A stretch of DNA of 64,000 bases from Yersinia massiliensis. Lineage in GTDB: Bacteria > Pseudomonadota > Gammaproteobacteria > Enterobacterales > Enterobacteriaceae. Location: assembly GCF_003048255.1 (NCBI RefSeq), contig NZ_CP028487.1, positions 1,364,001-1,428,000 on the forward strand, read 5' to 3'. A program made the position numbers and the translations under genes. Under the pieces are notes generated by a model. That model was not told the DNA's origin and ran no database searches. It saw nothing but the letters and a program-made list of their open reading frames with translations. Of the stretch, positions 50,337 to 62,732 are shown in pieces (position 1 is the stretch's first letter; the number at the start of each line of letters is the position of its first letter).

Positions 50337-51311
50337 ATGATGCAGGATTTGCGTCTGATATTAATCGTTGTTGGCGCGATCGCCATAATAGCGTTGTTAT
50401 TGCATGGTTTATGGACCAGCCGTAAAGAACGCTCGTCACTTTTTCGCGATCGCCCAGTTAAACGTCTGAAACAAGAACGTGTTGAAACCCCGATCGAGAG
50501 TCTCGATGAAGGGGTAGGAGAAGTGCGCGTGCGCACTGCTCATCTACAGGAGAAGCCTTCGTTTAGTCATATTGATGACGATGACGAAGAAATGCCGGTT
50601 ATTCAGCATGCTGATGCGAAACCGGCTCAGGTTAAGGCGGAATCTCGTCAACAACCATTCGCTTCAGTGCAAACAGAATACGACGACCCTCTTTTGGGTG
50701 GGCTATCTGCTGAGCAACCACCGCATGTGTCACAGCGTGATCCTTTACTTGGATCGGTTGAAGAATCCTATTCCCAACCGCGACATGTAGAGCCACAGCA
50801 TGCGGCTGAACCAGCACCTCGTCCTGCTGCGCAGCCTGAACCAGAACCTGTCGCTCCGGCCCCTGAGGTGAAGCAACAGAAACTGAAAGAAACGGTATTA
50901 GTGCTGCATGTTGCCGCGCACCATGGTGGTGCTCTTGGTGGCGAGTTGCTGCTACAAAGTGTTCTTCAGTCCGGTTTCCAGTTTGGTGAAATGGGCATTT
51001 TCCATCGCCATCTTAGCCCTGCTGGTAGCGGCCCAGTATTATTCAGTCTGGCAAATATGGTTAAACCGGGCTCCTTTGACCCTGATACCATGGCTGACTT
51101 CTCAACACCGGGCGTCTCAATGTTTATGATGGTGCCGTCTTATGGCGATGCGCATCAGAACTTTAAGCTTATGCTGCAATCAGCTCAACGTATTGCCGAT
51201 GATGTCGGTGGTGTGGTGTTAGATGATGAGCGCCGCATGATGACCCCGCAAAAATTGGAAACGTATAAGGCCCGTATCCGCGAAGTGTTGGATGCCAACG
51301 CAAAAGCCTAA
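50337..51311 (+). CDS. zipA: Cell division protein ZipA
   Basis: ZipA tethers FtsZ to the inner membrane at the division site. The 324-residue protein has an N-terminal membrane segment ([21 protein letters not shown]), a basic stretch and a Pro/Glu/Gln-rich linker to about residue 180. The C-terminal FtsZ-binding domain begins near [21 protein letters not shown] chose the ATG at 50337 (MMQDLRL), matching E. coli; an upstream in-frame start at 50298 is unlikely. ligA follows after a terminator. Confidence 0.95.
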   Translation: MMQDLRLILIVVGAIAIIALLLHGLWTSRKERSSLFRDRPVKRLKQERVETPIESLDEGVGEVRVRTAHLQEKPSFSHIDDDDEEMPVIQHADAKPAQVKAESRQQPFASVQTEYDDPLLGGLSAEQPPHVSQRDPLLGSVEESYSQPRHVEPQHAAEPAPRPAAQPEPEPVAPAPEVKQQKLKETVLVLHVAAHHGGALGGELLLQSVLQSGFQFGEMGIFHRHLSPAGSGPVLFSLANMVKPGSFDPDTMADFSTPGVSMFMMVPSYGDAHQNFKLMLQSAQRIADDVGGVVLDDERRMMTPQKLETYKARIREVLDANAKA

Positions 51312-51346
51312 TCACGTTGCCTAGCAATGAATCGAATTAACCCGAA

Positions 51347-51369
51347 CCCCCGCATGCCGGGGGTTTTTT
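51347..51369 (+). terminator. Rho-independent terminator between zipA and ligA
   Basis: CCCCCG (51347-51352) pairs with CGGGGG (51358-51363) with a 5-base loop, followed by TTTTTT. The ligA ATG is 18 bases beyond. Confidence 0.8.
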
Positions 51370-51383
51370 ATCATTGATGGTGA

Positions 51384-53405
<2,022 letters not shown>

Positions 53406-53418
53406 CCCGTGAGGCTGT

Positions 53419-53634
53419 ATGGAAAAAGAGAATCTGATTGAGATCGCCAATACTCGGATGCCTTTCGGCAAATATCAAGGGCGGGTGTTGATCGATTTAC
53501 CCGAAGAATATCTGCTGTGGTTTGCCCGAAAAGGTGAATTTCCGCAAGGTAAGTTGGGTATGCTTATGGAGCTGACATTGGCCATTAAAGTCGAGGGTTT
53601 AGACGGCTTAGTCAAACCTCTTAAGCGAGGCTAA
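53419..53634 (+). CDS. ypeB: DUF3820 family protein YpeB
   Basis: This is a 71-residue protein of unknown function that closely matches E. coli YpeB (MEKEnLIEIANTRMPFGKYQGR and LIDLPEEYLLWFARKGEFP). The DUF3820 core is the MPFGKYQG and LPEEYLLWF motifs. It lies 13 bases after ligA with a weak ribosome site, and ends at a long hairpin pair. Confidence 0.88.
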   Translation: MEKENLIEIANTRMPFGKYQGRVLIDLPEEYLLWFARKGEFPQGKLGMLMELTLAIKVEGLDGLVKPLKRG

Positions 53635-53637
53635 AAC

Positions 53638-53699
53638 AGGGCGATGGGCGTTATCCGTCCATCGCCCTAACGCGGTTTTGTAGGACACAAAACTGCGTT
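53638..53699. terminator. Two consecutive hairpins after ypeB
   Basis: AGGGCGATGG (53638-53647) and CCATCGCCCT (53659-53668) form a perfect 10-bp stem. Immediately after, AACGC with GTTTTGT (53669-53681) pairs with ACAAAAC and GCGTT (53687-53698). The second hairpin ends in the stop of the convergent FlxA-like gene. The pair probably terminates both genes. Confidence 0.65.
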
Positions 53700-54039
53700 A
53701 GATATAAACGTCAATCTGGTTTTGAGCAGAAGGGCGGTTTACTCCATCACCCGTTGGTGTACTCGCGCTAACAGAATCGCTTTCACCTTCTTTAGCTTTC
53801 TCTGCGGCTTGCGCTTCGATACGGGCAACTTGAGCTTGCAGCGCAGCAATTTGGCTCTGGATTTGCTGTTGCTGTTTTTGTAGCTCATCTGCCGTCAGAC
53901 CAGAATCTTTTAACGTGCTTAATTTTTCTGTCAGTTTTTGGATTTGCTGATTAAGCGATTTAATCTGTGCGGCAGAACTACTGTCAGAAGAGCTACTGCT
54001 GCTGACTGACGTTGATGATGCGGAGATCGTGTTCGACAT
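53698..54039 (-). CDS. FlxA-like coiled-coil protein
   Basis: This 113-residue protein has a Ser-rich N-terminus (SASSTSVSSSSSSDSSSAAQ), then a clear coiled coil (residues about 28-85, KSLNQQIQKLTEKLSTLKDSG and QQIQSQIAALQAQVARIEAQA). This matches the FlxA-like family; E. coli FlxA is flagellum-associated, but the function here is unknown. I chose the second of two ATGs because AAGGAG lies five bases before it; the first would add one residue. It is alone, convergent with ypeB. Confidence 0.75.
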   Translation of the reverse strand: MSNTISASSTSVSSSSSSDSSSAAQIKSLNQQIQKLTEKLSTLKDSGLTADELQKQQQQIQSQIAALQAQVARIEAQAAEKAKEGESDSVSASTPTGDGVNRPSAQNQIDVYI

Positions 54040-54171
54040 CATTACTCCTTAGTAATGCGTGGGTGGAGTAATGCTTATCGACGGCAGCCTATTAACCTTT
54101 AACGTTCTAGGGCTGTTTTACACAATCTTATCACTTGCTTATCACTTGGTGATTTTATCCACTTAAAAAGG

Positions 54172-54738
54172 CTAAACCACCACCCGCAAATTTGGCCAAT
54201 GTTGTTGCCAACCTTTGCTTTCTACCCGCTGGTAGAAGGTGTCGATTTCGCCGTTTTTGGGATTAAGGGTAATGGTTTTTGCAAACAAAGCCTCTAACCC
54301 CAAAGGTGCCACTAATTCAATATCGCCATTCTCTTTTAGTCTCGCCCCAATAGCGGTTTCTACTTCAACCCAATAACTGATGGCATCTTCAGTGCTGCTG
54401 TAAGGTCGGCGGTGGCTACGCAGATGCATTCTGGCTTGGTTTTTGACTGACCATGGAAACGGGAAATGCAGAAAAGAGGTATCTTGTAGCAGTTGCCTTT
54501 CTAATTGAAAGTCATGCTCTTCCTCGACGCTTTGACCATCGAAATAGACTAAATCGATATCATTGAGTGGTGTCGGGTTCTGGTAGCCGTGCAATTTATC
54601 CCACACTAAATTACGCACAAATCCTGCTGCGAGGCACCATTGGTGTAACCCGAGTTGACATGCAAGGGACAAAGCCTGCATACGATAAGGGTCAGCATTG
54701 AGCCACTGAACGATTTGTTGATGCTGATGTTGACTCAT
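54172..54738 (-). CDS. DUF925 family nucleotidyltransferase-like protein
   Basis: This 188-residue protein matches the DUF925 (nucleotidyltransferase-fold) family. The motif LAAGFVRNLVWDKLHGY and NDIDLVYFDG, with its D-x-D pair, resembles the nucleotidyltransferase active site, and VEVETAIGARLKENGDIEL, with the family GLEALFAKTITLN, follows. Function unknown; a substrate cannot be inferred. No operon partner is seen: tRNA-Ala genes lie upstream and the FlxA-like gene lies downstream. Confidence 0.75.
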   Translation of the reverse strand: MSQHQHQQIVQWLNADPYRMQALSLACQLGLHQWCLAAGFVRNLVWDKLHGYQNPTPLNDIDLVYFDGQSVEEEHDFQLERQLLQDTSFLHFPFPWSVKNQARMHLRSHRRPYSSTEDAISYWVEVETAIGARLKENGDIELVAPLGLEALFAKTITLNPKNGEIDTFYQRVESKGWQQHWPNLRVVV

Positions 54739-54893
54739 TTGCTATCTCCAACGTCACTAAAGCATTTAGGGAGTATGCACAATATCGCTATTCAATGACA
54801 AACTCATTGATTTATGGCGCATTTAAGAACGGAGTAAACGTGAAGGTAAATGCCAGAAAGCAGAAAAACGAAGGGTAATAGTAGAAAGCAAAA

Positions 54894-54911
54894 AACCGGC
54901 CTGAGCCGGTT
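54894..54911 (-). terminator. Terminator of the tRNA-Ala genes
   Basis: AACCGGC (54894-54900) and GCCGGTT (54905-54911) pair across CTGA, with A- and T-runs at each side. In the tRNA direction (leftward) the stem is followed by T-rich sequence. Confidence 0.75.
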
Positions 54912-54921
54912 TTTTAAATGG

Positions 54922-54997
<76 letters not shown>

Positions 54998-55090
54998 ACA
55001 AATGTGGTTGTTCGTGCTGATTTATCTCTGTGCCACCTACTTAGCTTGCCTTGTAAATGATGAAACATCACTCATGAAGCAGGAAAAGTT

Positions 55091-55166
<76 letters not shown>

Positions 55167-55384
55167 AATGCGCACATAATAAATCGTGTGAACGGGGCGC
55201 ATAATATGAAACCACTGAAACAGTGTCAACGGCTAATTCCATTTCTCGCGTTAAGCGCTGAAAAAGCCGCCAAATCAGCGTGCCAGCAGCATAATAAATG
55301 GAATCTTGCTCACAATTAATGATGCCATTAGAAATAAAACAGGCGACTAAAGAGCCGCCTGATCATACCGAAAATACTCAGTTT

Positions 55385-56800
55385 TTACTGTTGCGCTTCG
55401 CGCTCACTGATAAACGCTAATGCTTTATCAATGCGTGCCAGTGAGCGAGCTTGACCGATAGCATGGACGGTGACATCCATTCCCGGTGATTGGCCTGCGC
55501 CTGTGACCGCAACACGCAGCGGCATGCCGACCTTGCCCATACCGACGCCTAACTCATCTGCGCTACCCTGAATGGCGTTGTGCACGTTTTCCGTGGTCCA
55601 GTCAGTGATAGCGGCAAGTTTAGCTTTGACAACCTCAAGCGGCTGGCGAGCGACAGGGCGCAAATGTTTTTTAGCAGCATCTACGTCGAATTCATCAAAT
55701 TCTTCGTAGAAATAACGACATGACTCAGCCATCTCTTTCAACGTCTTACAGCGCTCACCCAGCAGTTTAACAATCTCAACCAATTCAGGGCCGGTACGGG
55801 TATCAATACCCAGTTGTTCGACATGCCATGACAACTGCATGGCAACACGCTCTGGTGGAAGGCTATTGATATAGTGGTGGTTCAGCCACTGAAGTTTTTC
55901 AGTGTTGAAAGCGCTGGCTGATTTGCTCACCGCATCAAGCGTGAACAGTTCAGTCATTTCGGCAACAGAGAAAATTTCCTGATCGCCATGGGACCAACCT
56001 AACCGCACTAAATAGTTCAGCAAGGCTTCTGGCAAGTAACCATCATCACGATATTGCATTACGCCGACAGCACCGTGGCGTTTAGACAGTTTTTTGCCGT
56101 CATCACCTAGAATCATTGATACGTGCGCGTATTCAGGTACCGGAGCACCCAAGGCTTTCAAAATATTAATTTGACGCGGGGTATTGTTGATATGGTCTTC
56201 ACCACGAATAACATGGGTGATCTCCATATCCCAGTCATCCACCACGACACAGAAGTTATAGGTCGGTGAGCCATCAGTACGGCGGATAATTAAATCATCC
56301 AGTTCTTGGTTGCTAAATTCGATCGGCCCACGGATTTTATCGTCGAAAATAACTGACCCTTCCTGTGGGTTACGAAAACGCACAACCGAAGGTTCATCAG
56401 CACCATGGGTACACTGGCTATCACGGCAACGGCCATCGTAACGAGGTTTCTCGCCGTTAGCCATTTGGGTTTCGCGAAGCTCATCCAGACGTTCTTTAGA
56501 ACAATAGCAACGATAAGCGGTGCCCTTTTCCAACATTTGATCAATCACGGCATTGTAGCGATCAAAACGCTTGGTCTGGAAATACGGGCCTTCATCCCAA
56601 TCCAGATTCAGCCAATTCATCCCGTCCATAATCGCGTCGATGGCTTCCTGAGTTGAGCGTTCAAGATCGGTATCTTCGATACGCAAAACAAATTCACCGC
56701 CTAAGTGACGGGTGAAAAGCCAGGAATACAGTGCGGTACGTGCGCCGCCGACGTGAAGATAGCCGGTAGGACTGGGTGCAAAACGGGTTTTGATTTTCAT
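55385..56800 (-). CDS. gltX: Glutamyl-tRNA synthetase
   Basis: GltX charges tRNA-Glu with glutamate. The 471 residues fit the enterobacterial size. The class I signatures are [15 protein letters not shown] (the HIGH equivalent, residues about 9-12 PTGYLHVGG) and [10 protein letters not shown] (the KMSKS equivalent KLSKR). The stretch [13 protein letters not shown] with CRDSQC reflects the zinc site. The gene is divergent from the tRNA-Val/Lys cluster, as in E. coli. Confidence 0.97.
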   Translation of the reverse strand: MKIKTRFAPSPTGYLHVGGARTALYSWLFTRHLGGEFVLRIEDTDLERSTQEAIDAIMDGMNWLNLDWDEGPYFQTKRFDRYNAVIDQMLEKGTAYRCYCSKERLDELRETQMANGEKPRYDGRCRDSQCTHGADEPSVVRFRNPQEGSVIFDDKIRGPIEFSNQELDDLIIRRTDGSPTYNFCVVVDDWDMEITHVIRGEDHINNTPRQINILKALGAPVPEYAHVSMILGDDGKKLSKRHGAVGVMQYRDDGYLPEALLNYLVRLGWSHGDQEIFSVAEMTELFTLDAVSKSASAFNTEKLQWLNHHYINSLPPERVAMQLSWHVEQLGIDTRTGPELVEIVKLLGERCKTLKEMAESCRYFYEEFDEFDVDAAKKHLRPVARQPLEVVKAKLAAITDWTTENVHNAIQGSADELGVGMGKVGMPLRVAVTGAGQSPGMDVTVHAIGQARSLARIDKALAFISEREAQQ

Positions 56801-57025
56801 TGGGTCGATGCCTTATTACGCTACGCCGGCCAGCAGACGCTGGCTGTTGCTCGAAATTCGAAAAAGTAGGCGCTATTCTATCACCCTGTGGTAATTCCTC
56901 AACGATGTTACCGGCCTGCAATGAATGATTACTGACAGATATCGCCAAACAAAGGTCTATACCGGCGATAAATATCGCATCCTGTTTAAATTTGCGGCGA
57001 ACGATTGTTTTCGTTTTAAAAACCG

Positions 57026-57053
57026 TTGACTCACTTGGAACTATCCCTATAAT
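57026..57053 (+). promoter_or_regulatory. Promoter of the tRNA-Val/Lys operon
   Basis: TTGACT (57026-57031) and TATAAT (57048-57053) are 16 bases apart, a strong sigma-70 promoter, 20 bases before the first tRNA. The GC-rich discriminator GCGACTCC suits stringent control of stable RNA. Confidence 0.8.
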
Positions 57054-57073
57054 GCGACTCCAACAACACGGCG

Positions 57074-57149
57074 GGGCGATTAGCTCAGTTGGTAGAGCAT
57101 CTCCTTTACACGGAGGGGGTCATCAGTTCGAATCTGGTATCGCCCACCA
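57074..57149 (+). tRNA. tRNA-Val (TAC), copy 1
   Basis: A 76-base tRNA ending in CCA with anticodon loop TTTACAC, reading TAC for valine. It is the first gene of the tRNA operon. Confidence 0.95.
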
Positions 57150-57191
57150 AACTCGACGTGTTATGCAGTAAGCAATAAATGAGATAGATGA

Positions 57192-57267
57192 GGGCGATTA
57201 GCTCAGTTGGTAGAGCATCTCCTTTACACGGAGGGGGTCATCAGTTCGAATCTGGTATCGCCCACCA
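57192..57267 (+). tRNA. tRNA-Val (TAC), copy 2
   Basis: Identical to copy 1, 42 bases after it. 76 bases including CCA. Confidence 0.95.
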
Positions 57268-57313
57268 CTCATCACTCATAGCGTTAAAGCACATAGATTC
57301 AAGTAGTAGAAGT

Positions 57314-57389
57314 GGGCGATTAGCTCAGTTGGTAGAGCATCTCCTTTACACGGAGGGGGTCATCAGTTCGAATCTGGTATCGCCCACCA
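57314..57389 (+). tRNA. tRNA-Val (TAC), copy 3
   Basis: Identical to the first two copies, 46 bases after copy 2. The triple tRNA-Val then tRNA-Lys order matches E. coli valU-valX-valY-lysV. Confidence 0.95.
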
Positions 57390-57417
57390 CTTCTTTTACT
57401 CGCAATATCCATGTAAT

Positions 57418-57549
57418 GGGTCGTTAGCTCAGTTGGCGAATAGTTGACTTTTAATCAATTGGTTGAAGGTTCGAGCCGAGCAAAGCGAGACAGCAACGCG
57501 CAAGCGTTGACCCGAAGGGCGAATCCGTAGGATGAGTAATCCCGCACGA
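57418..57549 (+). pseudogene. Broken tRNA-Lys copy with a 64-nt T-loop insertion
   Basis: The 5' part copies tRNA-Lys (GGGTCGTTAGCTCAGTTGG and the TTT anticodon arm). The D arm and T stem have changes, and 64 bases (57475-57538) are inserted after GGTTCGA. The sequence ATCCCGCACGA then resumes, but the 3' end lacks CCCACCA. It cannot make a normal tRNA. Confidence 0.85.
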
Positions 57550-57582
57550 TGAGCACTAAAACGTCAAGTAAACTTATATAAT

Positions 57583-57658
57583 GGGTCGTTAGCTCAGTTG
57601 GTAGAGCAGTTGACTTTTAATCAATTGGTCGCAGGTTCGAATCCCGCACGACCCACCA
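57583..57658 (+). tRNA. tRNA-Lys (TTT)
   Basis: An intact 76-base tRNA-Lys ending in CCA, with anticodon loop CTTTTAA giving TTT. It is the only working lysine tRNA in this cluster and lies between the two broken copies. Confidence 0.95.
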
Positions 57659-57737
57659 TTATATCAAGTCCCTCAGCACCTCCCCCAAACTCAGAAATCG
57701 CAAACTACACAAAATCGTGTGGGTGAGATCCTGCGTT

Positions 57738-57828
57738 CAGGTTCGAGCCGAGCGAAGCGAGACAGCAACGCGCGAGCGTTGACCCGAAGGGCGAATCCGT
57801 AGGACGAGTCATCCCGCACGACCCACCA
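57738..57828 (+). pseudogene. 3' remnant of tRNA-Lys with the same 64-nt insertion
   Basis: Only the T arm and acceptor end remain: CAGGTTCGA, then 64 inserted bases (57747-57810), then ATCCCGCACGACCCACCA. The insertion is at the same position as in the copy at 57418 and differs from it at only four bases. The flank after CCA resembles the flank after the intact tRNA-Lys, so a duplication is likely. Confidence 0.8.
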
Positions 57829-57945
57829 TTATATAAAACACTTCAACACCCCAGCCAAATTACCCAATCTCGCAAACATACCTCAACAATCCAGCTTCCA
57901 TGCTAACCATCATCCGCGTGAATCCCTTCACTGAATCTCAGACAT

Positions 57946-57967
57946 AAAAAAAGGCGCCGTAGCGCCT
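57946..57967 (-). terminator. Rho-independent terminator after nupC
   Basis: AGGCGC (57952-57957) pairs with GCGCCT (57962-57967). On the - strand the stem is followed by a run of T (57946-57952). It lies 25 bases past the nupC stop. Confidence 0.8.
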
Positions 57968-57991
57968 CTTTAGAACTTTGTTTGCTAAAAC

Positions 57992-59176
57992 TTAGAGTAC
58001 TAGACCTGCGATAGAAGCAGACAGCACACTGACCAACGTAGAGCCGTACAGCAGCTTCAGGCCAAAGCGAGAAACCACGTTACCTTGATGCTCATTCAGC
58101 CCTTTAATGGCACCAGCGACGATACCAATAGAAGAGAAGTTAGCGAATGAAACTAAGAATACAGACAAAATACCCACGCTGCGCGGTGACAACTCAGAGG
58201 CAACTTTCTGCAAGTCCATCATTGCCACGAATTCATTAGAAACCAGCTTGGTCGCCATGATACCACCAACTTGCAATGCTTCATGAGTCGGTACACCCAT
58301 CACCCAAGCGAACGGGAAGAACACATAACCCAAAATACCTTGGAAGCTAATGCCAAACAGCAGGCTGAATAACGCATTCATTGCAGCAATCAAGGCGATA
58401 AAACCAATCAGCATAGCTGCAACGATAATGGCGACTTTGAACCCTGCCAGAATGTACTCACCTAACATTTCAAAGAAGCTTTGCCCTTCATGCAAATTAC
58501 TGAGCTGCAATTCTTCTTCATCTTCTGCTTTATACGGATTAATCAACGACAACACGATAAAGGTACTGAACATGTTAAGTACCAATGCTGCGACCACAAA
58601 TTTCGCGTCTAGCATTGACATGTAAGCCCCAACAATCGACATCGAAACAGTCGACATCGCTGTAGCTGCCATGGTGTACATGCGTTTTTCAGACATTTTG
58701 CCCAAAATATCTTTATACGCGATGAAGTTTTCAGATTGGCCCAAAATCAGTGAGCTAACGGCGTTGAATGATTCCAGCTTGCCCATGCCGTTAACTTTGG
58801 ATAATAACGTACCAATTATCCGAATCACGATCGGCAATACTTTGATGTATTGCAAAATACCAATCAGCGCAGAGATAAAGACGATAGGGCACAACACTCT
58901 TAAGAAGAAGAATGCGAGACCTTTATCGCCCATATTGCCAAAGACGAAATCAGTACCGGTCGCAGCAAACCCGAGCAATTTGTCGAATAAGCCGGCGAAT
59001 CCTTTCACAAAACCTAATCCAACTTCCGAATGAAGGAAGAAATACGCCAATAGCACTTCAATAACCAGCAATTGAATAATAAACCGAATGCGGATGCTCT
59101 TACGATCTTTACAGATCGCCAGCGCTAATATGGCCACCACGACTAAGGCCAACGCAAACTGCAGAATGTGGGACAT
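57992..59176 (-). CDS. nupC: Nucleoside permease NupC
   Basis: NupC is a concentrative nucleoside:H+ symporter of the CNT family in the inner membrane. The 394 residues are close to the 400 of E. coli NupC. It has about ten hydrophobic segments and family stretches [15 protein letters not shown] (the GQSEN substrate motif), [35 protein letters not shown] and [17 protein letters not shown]. The upstream region has TTTGCAA- and TTTGCATT-like sequences that could be CytR sites. It is a single-gene unit with its own terminator. Confidence 0.95.
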   Translation of the reverse strand: MSHILQFALALVVVAILALAICKDRKSIRIRFIIQLLVIEVLLAYFFLHSEVGLGFVKGFAGLFDKLLGFAATGTDFVFGNMGDKGLAFFFLRVLCPIVFISALIGILQYIKVLPIVIRIIGTLLSKVNGMGKLESFNAVSSLILGQSENFIAYKDILGKMSEKRMYTMAATAMSTVSMSIVGAYMSMLDAKFVVAALVLNMFSTFIVLSLINPYKAEDEEELQLSNLHEGQSFFEMLGEYILAGFKVAIIVAAMLIGFIALIAAMNALFSLLFGISFQGILGYVFFPFAWVMGVPTHEALQVGGIMATKLVSNEFVAMMDLQKVASELSPRSVGILSVFLVSFANFSSIGIVAGAIKGLNEHQGNVVSRFGLKLLYGSTLVSVLSASIAGLVL

Positions 59177-59318
59177 GTGTGCTCCAAATATGAGGCAGGC
59201 TAGATTTTGGTGAACATTTTATGTAACGGCTACATTAAAAACGAGATGTGTATTGCAAATATAGAAATTCGATTTCATAAATGCAAACAAATTAGCGGGG
59301 TTGATCACAATAAAAGGG

Positions 59319-59567
59319 ATGCTAAAATTTCGCCGCAGCAGTAGGTTAGCTTTGGTGGCGTCAATAATTGTAGTGATATGCATCAAAAATAGCGATGTTA
59401 CATTTGGCTCAACTATTCAGAAACTAAAGGTACAGGATAACGGTAAGTCAGATCAGCAGGTTTTGGCTATCAGAGAGATTAGTTTTGCTGATCTAAATGC
59501 GCTTGATAATTATTATCATTTAACTATTATTGGTGGTAAGTATAAAGACGCAATCTTCGAAGGGTAA
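59319..59567 (+). CDS. Small putative exported protein upstream of mntH, doubtful
   Basis: An 82-residue frame starts MLKFRRSSRLALVASIIVVI, a basic then hydrophobic start like a signal anchor, and ends in a hydrophilic tail. I do not recognise a family. It ends seven bases before the mntH ATG. A Fur-box-like site lies inside its 3' part, and the ribosome site is weak. It may be the mntH leader rather than a gene. Confidence 0.3.
   Translation: MLKFRRSSRLALVASIIVVICIKNSDVTFGSTIQKLKVQDNGKSDQQVLAIREISFADLNALDNYYHLTIIGGKYKDAIFEG
59505..59523. promoter_or_regulatory. Fur-box-like site upstream of mntH
   Basis: GATAATTATTATCATTTAA matches the 19-bp Fur box GATAATGATAATCATTATC at 14 positions. It lies about 50 bases before the mntH ATG. 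mntH is known to be Fur-regulated in related bacteria, so a functional site is plausible. Confidence 0.6.
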
Positions 59568-59573
59568 TACTGA

Positions 59574-60803
59574 ATGCTGAATAGCCGTGCTGTCGATACA
59601 TCCCCCCGCACATCAAGGAGAATAAAACTTTCCTTGATGGGGCCTGCTTTTATCGCCGCCATTGCTTATATCGATCCAGGTAACTTCGCGACTAACATTC
59701 AGGCTGGTGCCTCCTTCGGTTATACCTTGCTGTGGGTGGTTGTATGGGCCAACGTCATGGCAATGTTAGTCCAACTGCTCTCCGCCAAACTGGGTATTGC
59801 GACCGGTAAGAACTTGGCAGAACATATTCGTGATCGCTTCCCTCGCCCTGTGGTCTGGGCTTACTGGGTTCAGGCTGAAATTATTGTTATGGCAACTGAT
59901 TTGGCCGAGTTTATCGGGGCTGCCATCGGTTTCAAATTGCTGCTGGGCGTGACACTTTTGGAAGGTGCGGTACTTACCGGCATTGCAACATTCCTCATTC
60001 TTATGCTGCAAAACCGAGGGCAAAAGCCTATCGAATTAGTGGTCGGCGGTTTACTAATGTTCGTTGCGGCGGCTTATATCGTCGAACTCATTTTCTCGCA
60101 ACCTAATATGGCGGCTCTGGGGCGAGGAATGATCATTCCCAATTTACCCAATAGTAACGCTGTCTTCCTCGCCGCTGGGGTGTTGGGGGCGACTATCATG
60201 CCGCACGTGATTTATCTGCATTCCGCATTGACACAAACAGAAGGCAAAGAGTCCAAGGTACAGCGTTATGCTTCAACTCGATTTGATGTGGCGATTGCGA
60301 TGACAATTGCGGGTTTCGTCAATTTGGCCATGATGGCAACGGCCGCTGCCGCCTTTCATTTCAACGGCTATGAACATATTGCCGAAATCGAAGAAGCCTA
60401 TTTAACCTTACAACCGTTGCTGGGTAACGCCGCCGCCACCGTATTTGGCTTAAGTTTAGTCGCCGCGGGGCTTTCGTCGACTGTCGTCGGGACGATGGCG
60501 GGGCAAGTGGTCATGCAAGGATTTGTGCGGTTTTATATTCCGATGTGGTTGCGCCGCTCAGTGACCATGTTGCCGTCCTTCATTGTCATCTTAATGGGGA
60601 TAGACGCGACGAAAATATTGGTCATGAGCCAAGTTTTACTGAGTTTTGGTATCGCGCTGGCGCTGGTGCCCCTACTGATTTTTACGCGTAACAAAGCGTT
60701 AATGGGGGAACTGGTTGATACAAAATTGACCCAGATTTTGGGTAAAATTGTCGTTGCCATCGTCATTGGGTTAAATGCTTACTTACTGATTAGTTTACTT
60801 TAA
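59574..60803 (+). CDS. mntH: Proton-dependent manganese transporter MntH (NRAMP)
   Basis: MntH imports Mn(II), and to a lesser degree Fe(II), with protons across the inner membrane. The 409 residues are near the 412 of E. coli MntH and have eleven hydrophobic segments. The metal-binding DPGN motif is in [15 protein letters not shown] (about residues 34-37), and the partner MPH is in [15 protein letters not shown] (about 210). A GAAGGG site lies 8 bases before the ATG. Manganese and iron control is expected from the upstream Fur-box-like site. Confidence 0.96.
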   Translation: MLNSRAVDTSPRTSRRIKLSLMGPAFIAAIAYIDPGNFATNIQAGASFGYTLLWVVVWANVMAMLVQLLSAKLGIATGKNLAEHIRDRFPRPVVWAYWVQAEIIVMATDLAEFIGAAIGFKLLLGVTLLEGAVLTGIATFLILMLQNRGQKPIELVVGGLLMFVAAAYIVELIFSQPNMAALGRGMIIPNLPNSNAVFLAAGVLGATIMPHVIYLHSALTQTEGKESKVQRYASTRFDVAIAMTIAGFVNLAMMATAAAAFHFNGYEHIAEIEEAYLTLQPLLGNAAATVFGLSLVAAGLSSTVVGTMAGQVVMQGFVRFYIPMWLRRSVTMLPSFIVILMGIDATKILVMSQVLLSFGIALALVPLLIFTRNKALMGELVDTKLTQILGKIVVAIVIGLNAYLLISLL

Positions 60804-60893
60804 CTTATTTATTTTAGCGGGTTAGACCAAATCACCCGCGAGTGTTTTGTCATTCTTCAATAGCTATCCATCAAAGGCTCATCATCCCTTTAC

Positions 60894-61352
60894 TCAGTCA
60901 TCATGGTGATGATCGTGGCCATGGCCTTTGCCATGATGATGTTTTTTCCCATGCTTATTATTGTGCTTATCGTATTTCCAGTAGCGGCCATCACGGTAAT
61001 AGTAGTTTTTCTTCCACCAATCCCTATCTTGCCAACGGTGACCATCCCAGTAATGACCATGCCGGTTACGCTCACCTAAATCACGTCCTTGATGGTCCTG
61101 CCACCACTGGCGGTCACGCCAATCATAGCCATCCCAGTAATTACCACTGCGATCTTGTTCGCCAATATTCAAAGAGACATTGGGCAGTAACTCAATACTT
61201 TCGGCATTGGCCATAGGAATCAGCGGTAACCAAGCGAGGATCGTGACCAACAATAGCGGTTTTATTCTTCTTGGCCTAACCACACTGAGTTTTAACGGCG
61301 TTGATTTAAAAAATAGTGCCGATTTAAAAGAGGTCACTTTTAACATTATCAA
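60894..61352 (-). CDS. ypeC: DUF2502 family exported protein (YpeC-like), His-rich
   Basis: This 152-residue protein has a signal peptide ending PMANA, then a DUF2502 core with repeated YWDG and DRxWW motifs (GNYWDGYDWRDRQWWQDH and GHYWDGHRWQDRDWW). It ends in a His-rich tail (KHHHGKGHGHDHHHDD, 7 of 16 His) that could bind metal. It resembles E. coli YpeC, which also lies near mntH; the function is unknown. The N-terminus before the signal peptide is longer than usual, so a later start is possible. It is convergent with mntH. Confidence 0.75.
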   Translation of the reverse strand: MIMLKVTSFKSALFFKSTPLKLSVVRPRRIKPLLLVTILAWLPLIPMANAESIELLPNVSLNIGEQDRSGNYWDGYDWRDRQWWQDHQGRDLGERNRHGHYWDGHRWQDRDWWKKNYYYRDGRYWKYDKHNNKHGKKHHHGKGHGHDHHHDD

Positions 61353-61475
61353 TCCTTAACATGCCTTATTGCTTATGGCGCTATCTTAAAGCGTTCATCT
61401 AGGGGAGGGATTCGGATAAAACTGTAAAATAGCGATTTAGGATTTATCTGCGCAGGGAACGGCCAGCAATGAATT

Positions 61476-61495
61476 AGGGGCAGCTAAGTGCCCCT
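61476..61495 (-). terminator. Weak hairpin after the aldo/keto reductase
   Basis: AGGGGCA (61476-61482) pairs with TGCCCCT (61489-61495). The T-tail is weak in the reductase direction. Confidence 0.35.
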
Positions 61496-61519
61496 GCTTG
61501 ATACGCTAAAAGAGAACGT

Positions 61520-62509
<990 letters not shown>

Positions 62510-62732
62510 GATGCCCCTTATTGAAGAGAGTAAATGACAGGTTAGTGTATGCGGTTTCACTCAAGGAGGACGTTGGCAGGATCACAGAGTTAGGCAGTGA
62601 TAGCCTGAATCAAGCCATGCCATGTCAATTAATAATGACAGCATTAGTTATTTAAATATTATGAAATATTAGATTTATTTATGATTAGCTTAATAATTAG
62701 CACAGGTAAATCACTGTTCGATAGGAGTCATT

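Noticed and set aside
57188..57427. 79-residue frame through the tRNA-Val genes
   Set aside because: It is simply a translation of two tRNA genes; the cloverleaves explain the sequence.
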